Shown: positions 1 through 5,937 of the stretch, one piece after another
How the letters are laid out: every line of letters starts with the position of its first letter
How positions within the stretch are numbered: the stretch's first letter is position 1
DNA from: an uncultured Angelakisella sp.
GTDB taxonomy: Bacteria > Bacillota > Clostridia > Oscillospirales > Ruminococcaceae
Direction of reading: 5' to 3'
Assembly: GCA_947564495.1 (NCBI GenBank)
Contig: CANOCD010000016.1
Coordinates: 1-11,821, forward strand
Length of the DNA stretch: 11,821 nt
The notes under the pieces: model-generated
The model's database searches: none
What the model was told of the DNA's origin: nothing
The model's input: the letters and a program-made list of their open reading frames with translations, nothing else
Position numbers and translations under genes: made by a program

Positions 1-23
1 AAAAACCGAAGGAAGGTGCGCCT

Positions 24-422
24 ATGGAACAAAAGCTGCAGGAGCTGCTCAAGGCGGGGCGGTTCGCCATCGTGGGGGTGGCCAATACCCTGGTGGACTT
101 TGCCGTCTTTACCCTCCTGGCCCAGGTGATGGGGGCCAACGTCTACCTCTCCCAGGCGTTGGGGTACGGGGCGGGCATCCTCAACAGCTACACCTTCAAC
201 CGCAGCTGGACCTTCCGGGCGGAGGGCCGGTTTTTCAGCCCCGCCCTGGCCCGGTTCCTGGCCCTCAATCTGACCATGCTGGCATTCTCCACCGGCCTGA
301 TGTTCCTGGCCATCGACCTGGGGGGACTGCCCAAGTTCCCGGCCAAGATCGCTGTCACCGGGGTCACCATGGTGGTGAACTTCCTGGTGAGCCGCTTCTG
401 GGTGTTCCGGGTCCGGAAATGA
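24..422 (+). CDS. GtrA-family small membrane protein
   Basis: This is a 132-residue integral membrane protein of the GtrA/DPMS type. Family members are thought to help move lipid-linked sugars across the membrane, or to assist a glycosyltransferase that acts on cell-surface polysaccharide or teichoic acid. Four hydrophobic segments are visible at about residues 13-33, 38-58, 75-97 and 105-127. The family signatures are in the right places: VGVANTLVDF near 17-26, NSYTFNRSWTF at 54-64 and NFLVSRFWVF at 119-128. The length is normal for the family. The ATG at 24 follows a purine-rich AAGGAAGG at a plausible distance. A glycosyltransferase often sits next to such genes, but what lies upstream is outside the window. 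The downstream gene has its own promoter, so the two need not be co-transcribed. The family call is confident; the substrate is unknown. Confidence 0.9.
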   Translation: MEQKLQELLKAGRFAIVGVANTLVDFAVFTLLAQVMGANVYLSQALGYGAGILNSYTFNRSWTFRAEGRFFSPALARFLALNLTMLAFSTGLMFLAIDLGGLPKFPAKIAVTGVTMVVNFLVSRFWVFRVRK

Positions 423-437
423 GGCCCCGCCACCGTC

Positions 438-466
438 TTGATTTTGCCGGGCGATAGGTTTATAAT
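438..466 (+). promoter_or_regulatory. Sigma-A-type promoter for the secreted-protein gene
   Basis: A TTGATT -35 box (438-443) and a perfect TATAAT -10 box (461-466) are separated by 17 bases. The site lies between the GtrA gene and the secreted-protein gene. Transcription would start near 473, leaving a leader of about 67 bases before the ATG at 540. The box match and spacing are close to ideal, so this is likely a strong constitutive core promoter. Confidence 0.85.
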
Positions 467-512
467 AAAAATATCCCAAAAGCTGAAATCTTTTGCCCGT
501 GAAGATCGTCTA

Positions 513-524
513 TCTCTATAGAGA
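513..524. repeat. 12-bp perfect palindrome beside the Shine-Dalgarno
   Basis: TCTCTATAGAGA is self-complementary. Its right arm runs into the AGGAG Shine-Dalgarno (524-528) of the secreted-protein gene. It lies about 40 bases downstream of the predicted transcription start. It could be a small operator or a weak mRNA fold, or it could be chance. No regulator gene is nearby. Confidence 0.4.
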
Positions 525-539
525 GGAGCGTGACATTTT

Positions 540-1691
540 ATGAAAAAGCAAGCAAGGAGACTGCTGGGCCTTGTCCTGGCGGCGGGGCTGGTCCTGGGGG
601 GAGCCGTCACCGGCTGGGCCGACGCCATCTCCACCTACAGCGTCTCGGTGGGCCAGGGGGTGCTTTCCATCATCCGGAGCGGGAAGGTGACCAACAGCTT
701 CCGCACCCTGTCCAGCGACGTCACCGCCATGACCGCCTCGGACGGCAGCCTCATGGTCTGCTTCACCAACAGCCAGGGGGAGTACGTGGGGGTGGCCCTG
801 GGCAGCCAGGAGATCGTGAACTTCTACGGCGCCATCGGCACCCTGCGGCTGGATGATTCCCTGGACCGCCCGGTGGTCATCGGGGCCTCCGCCCGGGTCA
901 CCAAGCTGAAGGTGGACGCCCCGGTGAAGGTCTCGGTCTGGGGCCGGGTGGACAGCGGCAACGTGGACGCCGCCGCCAGCATCGTCACCGCCAAGGGCTC
1001 CCAGATCAGCAACCTGTACTTCGAGGACAGCAGCGGCAGGCTCTATGTCAACGAGGGCTCGGTGGTGGATGGCACTACCATCCTTTACAGCGGCAACAAC
1101 CTGGGGAACATCAGCTCCAACTCCTCCTCCAGCAGCAGCTCCCGCCGGGACAGCACCACCAGCCGCACCGTGGACGGCATCACCCTGAAGACCACGAAAA
1201 TCTACGCCGACTACGACGACACCCTGGGGGACCTCCTGGATGAGCTGCAAGCCAGCGTGGAGGCCTACAACCGCCGGGGCAAGGCCCTGGACGGGAGGGT
1301 CCGGTGGAAGGACGACGCCACGACCGATGTGGATGACGGCGGGCGTTTCCGCTTTGAGTTCATCCCCGACGACGATGACTACGACACGGTGAGCTCCACC
1401 ATCCGTATTGTGGTGGACGAGGACGTGGGGTACGAGGACGTCCACCTGGACATCGAGCAGATCACGGTGAGCAAAAGCAAGAACCCCAAACGCCTCTCCT
1501 ACTACCTCAGCCGCCTGGAAAACAAGGTGGAGGCCCGCAATGACGACGGCCGCCGGGTTTATGGTGAGTTCAAGTGGTCCGGCAGCAACAAGAAGGTGGA
1601 GGAGAGCGGGGACTATTACTTTACCTTTACCCCCTACAGCTCCAAGTATAAGGTCGTCAAGGATAAGATCTATATCGAACTGGTCGACTGA
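540..1691 (+). CDS. Secreted protein with two tandem C-terminal domains, function unknown
   Basis: This is a 383-residue exported protein that I do not recognise as a named family. Residues 1-28 form a typical signal peptide: MKKQARR, a hydrophobic stretch of Leu/Val/Ala/Gly, then a likely signal peptidase I site after TGWADA. Residues about 30-185 are rich in short Val/Gly strands (VKVSVWGRVDSGNVDA and similar). They resemble the rungs of a beta-helix or other repetitive beta fold. A serine-rich linker follows at 192-208. Residues about 213-293 and 303-383 are two diverged copies of one domain. Each starts with a strand, then a Leu-rich helix with a basic/acidic loop, then Val/Phe-[RK]-W, a Gly-Asp/Gly-Gly turn with [RY][FY]xFxFxP, and a final strand ending IxIxVD or IYIELVD. 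The first copy is strongly acidic (DDDDYD). The Shine-Dalgarno AGGAG is 11 bases from the ATG, slightly long. The protein is probably released or held in the wall; no LPXTG, SLH or dockerin motif is seen. Confidence 0.8.
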   Translation: MKKQARRLLGLVLAAGLVLGGAVTGWADAISTYSVSVGQGVLSIIRSGKVTNSFRTLSSDVTAMTASDGSLMVCFTNSQGEYVGVALGSQEIVNFYGAIGTLRLDDSLDRPVVIGASARVTKLKVDAPVKVSVWGRVDSGNVDAAASIVTAKGSQISNLYFEDSSGRLYVNEGSVVDGTTILYSGNNLGNISSNSSSSSSSRRDSTTSRTVDGITLKTTKIYADYDDTLGDLLDELQASVEAYNRRGKALDGRVRWKDDATTDVDDGGRFRFEFIPDDDDYDTVSSTIRIVVDEDVGYEDVHLDIEQITVSKSKNPKRLSYYLSRLENKVEARNDDGRRVYGEFKWSGSNKKVEESGDYYFTFTPYSSKYKVVKDKIYIELVD

Positions 1692-1697
1692 TCGAAC

Positions 1698-1736
1698 AAA
1701 GACCGCCAGCGGAGGGTTTCGGCTGGCGGTCTTTTT
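1698..1736 (+). terminator. Rho-independent terminator of the secreted-protein gene
   Basis: A perfect 10-bp stem pairs GACCGCCAGC (1701-1710) with GCTGGCGGTC (1722-1731) around an 11-base loop and is followed by TTTTT. It begins 7 bases after the TGA stop. The other strand has only TTTG after the stem, so it may also stop opposing minus-strand transcription weakly. Confidence 0.92.
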
Positions 1737-1760
1737 GCGTGGGGTTACTGGGGTTGGGTA

Positions 1761-1799
1761 AAGGAAAAGACCCGGGGAGCAGACCAGCTGACCCCCGGG
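1761..1799 (-). terminator. Probable terminator at the end of the tRNA-Leu transcript
   Basis: On the minus strand a 7-bp CCCGGGG/CCCCGGG stem (arms at 1793-1799 and 1771-1777) closes a 15-base loop. A T-rich tail reading TCTTTTCCTTT follows. The loop is long and the tail is interrupted by C, so this is weaker than the other terminators here. Its position converges with the plus-strand terminator at 1698-1736, as expected where two opposing transcripts meet. Confidence 0.5.
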
Positions 1800-1952
1800 C
1801 CTAAAATTTACACATCTGGACAAAGCAGAACCCCTTGTGGGTTGGTTGCAACGTTTTGATTTTGCACAGCCTAAGTCTCCAGGCACAAACTAACGGCCTT
1901 CGACCGGTAAGGCCGAAGGCCGTGTAGGGCGTGCCTGCGGCCGCTTGGCCGC
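1800..1952 (-). other. Noncoding spacer downstream of tRNA-Leu with motifs shared with the tRNA-Pro spacer
   Basis: I see no credible gene here. Reading the minus strand from the tRNA, the spacer holds a 10-bp hairpin (1893-1923), then GTGCCTGGAGACTTAGGC (down to 1870), AAAACGTTG (1849-1857), and TTTTAGGCCCG leading into the terminator stem at 1799. The same words occur in the same order downstream of tRNA-Pro (see 9690-9834). The plus-strand arms AGGCAC (1881-1886) and GTGCCT (1931-1936) could extend the hairpin. This may be a structured 3' trailer, a diverged repeat element or a small RNA. Confidence 0.4.
1887..1923 (-). terminator. Hairpin shortly after tRNA-Leu, possible first terminator
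   Basis: The arms ACGGCCTTCG (1914-1923 read on minus) and CGAAGGCCGT (1893-1902) are perfectly complementary over 10 bp around an 11-base loop. The following sequence is TTAGTTTG, a poor but T-rich tail. It lies 29 bases past the tRNA 3' end. It could be a leaky terminator or simply the first stem of the structured spacer. Confidence 0.45.
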
Positions 1953-2034
1953 TGGTGCGGGCGGCGGGACTTGAACCCGCACGGTTGCCCATTGGCTCCT
2001 AAGACCAACGTGTCTGCCATTCCACCACGCCCGC
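1953..2034 (-). tRNA. tRNA-Leu (anticodon UAG)
   Basis: This is an 82-base tRNA with an encoded 3' CCA (1953-1955) and discriminator A. The acceptor stem pairs GCGGGCG (2028-2034) with CGCCCGC (1957-1963). The T arm GCGGGTTCAAGTCCCGC is canonical. The anticodon loop is CTTAGGA within a TTGGT/GCCAA stem, giving UAG at 1999-2001, which reads CUA and probably other CUN codons. The GGCAACC variable region is longer than in class I tRNAs, as expected for leucine, although this arm is short. The spacing from the preceding enzyme gene is about 90 bases. Confidence 0.96.
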
Positions 2035-2051
2035 GTAACGCCCGCGTAACG
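2030..2051. repeat. 11-bp tandem direct repeat at the 5' end of tRNA-Leu
   Basis: CCCGCGTAACG occurs twice back to back (2030-2040 and 2041-2051, plus strand). The first copy includes five bases of the tRNA acceptor stem. It looks like a small tandem duplication of the tRNA 5' end and leader. Mobile elements usually duplicate the 3' half of a tRNA, so an attachment site is unlikely. Confidence 0.7.
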
Positions 2052-2067
2052 CCCCCGTTTAGGGGGC
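2051..2067. other. GC hairpin in the tRNA-Leu leader
   Basis: GCCCCC and GGGGGC pair perfectly over 6 bp around a 5-base loop. The hairpin lies between the predicted tRNA-Leu start point and the mature tRNA 5' end. On the minus strand no T-tract follows (GTTACG), so it is not a convincing terminator for the upstream gene. It may be a leader fold removed by RNase P processing. Confidence 0.4.
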
Positions 2068-2073
2068 TTTCCC

Positions 2074-2082
2074 ATTTTACCA
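2074..2082 (-). promoter_or_regulatory. Possible extended -10 promoter for tRNA-Leu
   Basis: On the minus strand TGG-TAAAAT (2082 to 2074) fits the extended -10 pattern TGN-TATAAT. It lies about 40 bases upstream of the tRNA. There is no good TTGACA box at the matching distance, so this call is weak. The tRNA could instead be carried on the transcript of the enzyme gene before it. Confidence 0.4.
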
Positions 2083-2124
2083 CACTTTCGGGAAGAATAC
2101 CAGTTCCCCGGAAAATTTTCCTCG

Positions 2125-3390
2125 CTACAGCTTCAGCAGCCCCGCCTCCGCCATTTCCTGGGCGGAGAGCATCACCCCGGCCTTGCCGGTGGGGTAGGTC
2201 AGCCCCCCCTGGAGCCAAACCGCATAGGGCTCCCGAAGCGGAGCGTCGGCGGAAAGCTCGATGGAGGCCCCCATGGTGAAGGCCCCCGCCGCCATGATGA
2301 CCTGGCTGTCGTAACCGGGCATATCCCAGGGCACGGGGGTTACGAAGGAGTCCACCGGGGCCCCCTTTTGAATCCCCCGGCAGAAGGCGCAGAGGGTCTC
2401 CGGGCTGCCGGTGAGGACCGACTGGATGATGTCCGTCCGGGGGGCGTCGTGGGCCGGGTTCACCTCAAATCCCAACAGGTGATAGAAAGCGGCGGCGAAC
2501 ACCGCCGTTTTCAGCGCCCCAGCCACCACGGCGGGGGCGAAGAAGATGCCCTGGTAGAGGCTCCGCAGGGTGTCCAGGGTGCAGCCCACCTCCTTGCCCA
2601 TGCCGGGACAGGTGAGGCGGTAGGCGCAGAGCTCCACCAGATCCTTCCGGCCAGCGATGTATCCCCCTGTGGGGGCGATGCCGCCGCCGGGGTTCTTGAT
2701 GAGGGACCCGGCGATGAGGTCCGCCCCCGCCTGGGTGGGCTCCCGCTTTTCCACCAGCTCCCCGTAGCAGTTGTCCACCATGACGATGACGTCAGGGTCC
2801 TGCTCCTTGGCCGTCTTGGCGATCCTGCCGATCTCCTCCACCGACAGGCTGGGGCGGAGGCTGTAGCCCCGGCTCCGTTGGATGTAGATCATCCGGGCCT
2901 CCCGGGACGCCTCGGCGATGGCGGCGTAGTCCGGTGTCCCGGAGGGGAGGAGGTCCACCTGGCGGTACTTCACCCCCCACTCCATCAGGGAGCCGGTGTT
3001 CTCCCCCCGGATGCCGATGGTCTCCTCCAGGGTGTCATAGGGGCTCCCGGTGACCGAGACCATCAGGTCCCCGGGGCGGAGCACCCCAAAGAGGGCGGTG
3101 GCCAGGGCGTGGGTGCCGGAGACGAAGGTGTGGCGCACCAGGGCGTCCTCCGCACCAAAGATGCTGGCGTAGACAGCGTCCAGGCCCTCCCGGCCCCGGT
3201 CGTCGTAGCCGTAGCCGGTGGTGCCCTTCAGGTGGGCCTCGCTGATGCCGTTTTTCAGAAAGGCGGAAAGGACCTTCTGCCCGTTGTACTCCTCGTTTTC
3301 GGCGATGCGGGCGAAGGCCGGGGCGCAGAGGGCCTCCGCCTGGCGGCTCACTTCCAGGAGCCGGGGGTGGATGTCAAAAAAGTCGGTCAT
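2125..3390 (-). CDS. PLP-dependent enzyme, methionine gamma-lyase / 'aluminium resistance' family
   Basis: This 421-residue protein belongs to the fold-type I PLP enzymes known in Bacillota as methionine gamma-lyase family or aluminium-resistance protein. Family members are proposed to cleave C-S bonds of sulfur amino acids; the exact substrate is uncertain. Visible hallmarks are the phosphate-binding SGTHA at 91-95, the cofactor-ring aspartate in MVDNCYGE (D206), and the Schiff-base lysine in GSLIKNPGG (K232), followed by a GGYIAGR stretch. The N-terminal GYGYDDRGRE segment is also typical. Length and motifs are complete, so the enzyme should be active. The start has a GGAGG five bases upstream. 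It lies 15 bases after the preceding unknown gene and is the last protein gene before tRNA-Leu. No clear terminator follows the TAG stop. Confidence 0.88.
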   Translation of the reverse strand: MTDFFDIHPRLLEVSRQAEALCAPAFARIAENEEYNGQKVLSAFLKNGISEAHLKGTTGYGYDDRGREGLDAVYASIFGAEDALVRHTFVSGTHALATALFGVLRPGDLMVSVTGSPYDTLEETIGIRGENTGSLMEWGVKYRQVDLLPSGTPDYAAIAEASREARMIYIQRSRGYSLRPSLSVEEIGRIAKTAKEQDPDVIVMVDNCYGELVEKREPTQAGADLIAGSLIKNPGGGIAPTGGYIAGRKDLVELCAYRLTCPGMGKEVGCTLDTLRSLYQGIFFAPAVVAGALKTAVFAAAFYHLLGFEVNPAHDAPRTDIIQSVLTGSPETLCAFCRGIQKGAPVDSFVTPVPWDMPGYDSQVIMAAGAFTMGASIELSADAPLREPYAVWLQGGLTYPTGKAGVMLSAQEMAEAGLLKL

Positions 3391-3405
3391 GGTTTCCTCC
3401 GTTTG

Positions 3406-3843
3406 TTAAATCATACCCCATTCGATCTCCTCCAAAAGAGGGGACCAGAAGGTGAACTCGTCCCGGAGCATTTCCGGGTCCAGGGCGGAGAGCTTTTCCC
3501 GCAGCCCCGCCGCTTCTTTTCGGGCCTGCTCCTCCTCGTTGTCCCCGCCCCGGCGGAACAGGGCGGAAAGGAGGGCCGCCGCCATAGCCATCCCCCGGTG
3601 GCGGCGGTAGAGCCTGACGGCAGCCGCCAGGGTCTTTCGATCCCTGGCAAGGTAGACCATGGGGTGCTCCGCCCCCTCTGCGGTGTCCAGGAGATAGACA
3701 GTCCCGTTCCCGGCCTCCCCGACGAGGTTGCCCACGTCGTCCGCCCCGATGATTTGGTACTCCGCCCCGGCAAAGGTCCTTTGGGAAAACTCCCCGGGCG
3801 GCAGGAAGGTGATGTTGAAAAACTGCTTGGGCAGGCCGGTCAC
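3406..3843 (-). CDS. Hypothetical protein of 145 residues, GTG start overlapping the upstream stop
   Basis: I do not recognise this family. I place the start at GTG 3843 because it overlaps the upstream TGA as GTGA, a common translational coupling arrangement. The reading frame upstream of it is low-complexity and would intrude about 70 bases into the neighbouring gene. The protein starts VTGLPKQFFNITFLPPGEFS. It then has a beta-rich region, a basic segment YRRHRGMAMAAALLSALFRR at about 79-98, and an acidic, charged helix EEEQARKEAAGLREKLSAL. It ends FWSPLLEEIEWGMI. No signal peptide or confident membrane span is visible. Its pairing with the next unknown gene suggests a shared role. A small immunity- or adaptor-like protein is possible but unproven. 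Confidence 0.7.
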   Translation of the reverse strand: MTGLPKQFFNITFLPPGEFSQRTFAGAEYQIIGADDVGNLVGEAGNGTVYLLDTAEGAEHPMVYLARDRKTLAAAVRLYRRHRGMAMAAALLSALFRRGGDNEEEQARKEAAGLREKLSALDPEMLRDEFTFWSPLLEEIEWGMI

Positions 3844-4799
3844 TTTTGACCCACCCCCAGCTCCCAAAGCTCGTCCACGTAGCCGTCCACCCACTTGACG
3901 CCGTGGGCGGTCCACTCCTGCTTTTTGTCCTCCGGGGCGGGGGGCCAGAGGACCAGCTTGGCCGGGGGAGCCTCATAGATCTGCTCCAGGATGGCAAGGC
4001 TTTCCGGGTAGTGGAACCAGAGGGAGCGGTCCGGGTCGGGATGCTCCCGCCGCCACCGGGCGAACCCCGGGAGGAAGGTCTTGTCCTTCGGCAGCTCCAG
4101 GGTCCCGAAAAGCTCCTCCGGGAGGAGCAGCCAGGCCAGGACATAGAGGCCGTGGGCGTAGACGCAGAAGGGCCAGATGCCCAGCTTGGGCCGCTTGTCC
4201 TTGAGGTAGCCCTTGCAGACCGCCAGCAGGTCCTTGCTGGCTGCCGCCATGTCCTTCCGGGCCAGGTCCAGAAGGAAGGAGACCATGGCCTTGCCCAGCT
4301 GGTTGGCTTTCTTGCTTGTTAAGAACTGCTCCGCCTGGGGGACGGCCTGTTCCAATATATTTTTGTCCTTGTACCACAGCCCGATGAGCAGGTGGGCGGC
4401 GGCGGGAAACAGGGGGTCGTAGCAGTTTTTCACCTGGGCAAGGACCGGGGGCAGGATGCGCTCCATGGCCCCAAGGTTCCCGCAGGCGAAGCAGACCAGC
4501 ATACAGTGGAAGTTTTTCTCGTAGTTGTAGCCGCCGTAGATCACCGGCATCATAGCGCACTTGCTCCGCTGGTTCAGCACCCGGCACAGCCCGGGCCAGT
4601 CCTCCTTTTGGATGCAGTCCTCGATCCAGGCGTTCCAGTCCTCCGGTTCCGGCGCAAGGCCGGAAACAAAGGTCAGCTGGTTGTGGAACAGGTGCCGCAG
4701 CCGTGCCTTGGCCTCCGGCTCCTTGCCCGGGTCGGTGAACCGGGACATGATCTTTTGGTAGGTATTTTCCAGGGCCACGAGGTCGGTTTTTAGCTCCAT
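3840..4799 (-). CDS. Hypothetical helical protein of 319 residues
   Basis: This is a soluble, mostly alpha-helical protein, rich in Trp, Cys and Leu, with no signal peptide. The repeated helix pairs recall TPR-like or superhelical scaffolds, for example residues about 55-75, 90-120 and 130-185, which include LEQAVPQAEQFL and KAMVSFLLDLARKD. The overall look is reminiscent of all-alpha bacterial immunity proteins such as the Imm49 group. I cannot confirm that, and no toxin gene lies beside it. The start ATG 4799 overlaps the end of the upstream membrane-protein gene by 10 bases and has GGAGG eight bases upstream. Its stop overlaps the GTG of the next gene. It is a real gene judging by the tight overlaps and natural composition; its function is unknown. 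Confidence 0.8.
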   Translation of the reverse strand: MELKTDLVALENTYQKIMSRFTDPGKEPEAKARLRHLFHNQLTFVSGLAPEPEDWNAWIEDCIQKEDWPGLCRVLNQRSKCAMMPVIYGGYNYEKNFHCMLVCFACGNLGAMERILPPVLAQVKNCYDPLFPAAAHLLIGLWYKDKNILEQAVPQAEQFLTSKKANQLGKAMVSFLLDLARKDMAAASKDLLAVCKGYLKDKRPKLGIWPFCVYAHGLYVLAWLLLPEELFGTLELPKDKTFLPGFARWRREHPDPDRSLWFHYPESLAILEQIYEAPPAKLVLWPPAPEDKKQEWTAHGVKWVDGYVDELWELGVGQK

Positions 4800-5188
4800 T
4801 TTCGCTTCCTCCCTGCAACTGCTGTTATCACCGACAGGATCAAAAACAAGCCGGTGTAATTGACGAAAATATCCCGGTAGGCGGAGGGGGCCAGGGGCTC
4901 CCGAAAGCTGGTGGTATAGACATAAAGGAGAGCCAGGGCCATGGTGGGCAGATAGGCCCCCAGCATTTTCAGGGCCGTGTTTTTCATCGGCAGCTTTGCC
5001 GCCAGCTCATAGGCGGCCACGCCGATGAGGACGATCCACGCCCGGTCGATCTCGTGCCAGTTCCCGTTGGGGTCCGAAAGCACCCCCGACACTAAGTACA
5101 AAACGCTGTTTGCCACCGTCGCCACGGTGTACACCACGCAGTAGACAAAGATGGATTCTTTCAGCCATCCGTTCCAGATCTTTTTCAT
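4790..5188 (-). CDS. Four-TM small membrane protein, function unknown
   Basis: This 132-residue protein has four hydrophobic segments at about 12-34, 48-66, 72-92 and 106-126. It has a basic N-terminus (MKKIWNGWLK) and a basic C-terminal tail (GRKRKWS). The positive-inside rule would put both termini in the cytoplasm. It looks like one of the small DUF membrane families of Bacillota, possibly DUF6608, but I cannot name it with confidence. AGAGGAA precedes the ATG at a normal distance. The gene lies 11 bases after the GNAT gene and overlaps the following gene by 10 bases, so it belongs to the same operon. Confidence 0.8.
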   Translation of the reverse strand: MKKIWNGWLKESIFVYCVVYTVATVANSVLYLVSGVLSDPNGNWHEIDRAWIVLIGVAAYELAAKLPMKNTALKMLGAYLPTMALALLYVYTTSFREPLAPSAYRDIFVNYTGLFLILSVITAVAGRKRKWS

Positions 5189-5199
5189 CGTTCCTCTTT

Positions 5200-5937
5200 C
5201 TATGCCCCTCCCTTCTCCCAGACCGCCCCGGCGGGGACGAAGCCCCGGGAGGTATAGAAGGCCGCCAGCTCCTCCCGGCAGGCCAGGAGGGGCCGCTTTC
5301 CCTGATCCATAGCCGCCAAGACAGCGGCCAGGAGGGCGGCGGTTCCGTACCCCCTCCCCTGCCTGTCCCGGCGGCAGGCCAGAAAGCCGATGGCGGCCCC
5401 TTCCTTCCCCAGGAGGTTAGCCGCCCCGGCCACGGGCTGGCCCCTATGGTCAGGAACCAGCACCACTTGGGCGGCCCCCCGGCGGACACGAAGGTGCAGC
5501 TCGGCGTAAAGGGCGTCCCGGTCCTCGGGACGGACCGCCCCCGCCCCGACGTTGCAGTCGGCCAGTCCCATGCAGGAGGGGACGCAGAGGGCCTGTTCCT
5601 CCGGCGGGGGGCCCTGGTACTCCAGGACCCGGCGGGGCTCCCATCCCCCGGGAAGGAGGCGGGCGATCTCCCCGTCCGCCATCCCGGGGAGGTCCCCCAG
5701 GGCGGCGAGAAAGGCGGCGGCCTCCGGGGCGAAGGCCGGGTCAGCGGTGGCCCAGAGGCCGGTCTCGGTGCGGCAGACCGCCCCGGCGGGGGCTCCGTCC
5801 GGGGCGAGGGCCAGCCAGACCTCCCGGCGGAGGCCGGGGCCCGCCGTCTTTGCCAGCCCCTGGATCATGGCCAGCAAAAGGGGCTGGCCGGGGCATCCTT
5901 TCAGCCGGGGGTCATTGGGGTCGATCTGGCGGATCAT
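5200..5937 (-). CDS. GNAT-family N-acetyltransferase with an extra N-terminal domain
   Basis: This is a 245-residue protein. The C-terminal half (about 150-245) is a GNAT fold that would use acetyl-CoA. Motif A is visible as RDRQGRGYGTAAL at 190-201 and motif B as LAAFYTSRGF at 224-233. The N-terminal half (about 1-145) is a second, degenerate GNAT-like or substrate domain without a clear acetyl-CoA loop. It contains a cysteine-bearing segment, ALCVPSCMGLADCN. The acceptor is unknown. I chose ATG 5937 because it overlaps the TGA of the upstream aminopeptidase as ATGA. The frame continues upstream only as a high-GC shadow of that gene. It is likely translationally coupled to the aminopeptidase. 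Confidence 0.82.
   Translation of the reverse strand: MIRQIDPNDPRLKGCPGQPLLLAMIQGLAKTAGPGLRREVWLALAPDGAPAGAVCRTETGLWATADPAFAPEAAAFLAALGDLPGMADGEIARLLPGGWEPRRVLEYQGPPPEEQALCVPSCMGLADCNVGAGAVRPEDRDALYAELHLRVRRGAAQVVLVPDHRGQPVAGAANLLGKEGAAIGFLACRRDRQGRGYGTAALLAAVLAAMDQGKRPLLACREELAAFYTSRGFVPAGAVWEKGGA

Noticed and set aside
516..1886. Long minus-strand open frame of 456 codons opposite the secreted-protein gene
   Set aside because: It reads as valine-, glycine-, histidine-rich low-complexity protein and mirrors the codons of the plus-strand gene. The plus-strand gene has a promoter, ribosome binding site, signal peptide and terminator. Such shadows are common in GC-rich DNA.
1953..2051. tRNA-Leu as an integrative-element attachment site
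   Set aside because: No integrase or repeated tRNA 3' end is found in the window; the only repeat is at the 5' end and is tandem.
2110..2121. GGAAAATTTTCC palindrome just after the PLP enzyme stop
   Set aside because: It has no loop and no T-tract and can only form as DNA symmetry; I found nothing to link it to a regulator or terminator.
2368..3849. Plus-strand open frame of 493 codons opposite the PLP enzyme
   Set aside because: Its sequence is GC-driven Gly/Ala/Val/His repeats with no domain, and the opposite strand has a full-length enzyme with active-site residues.
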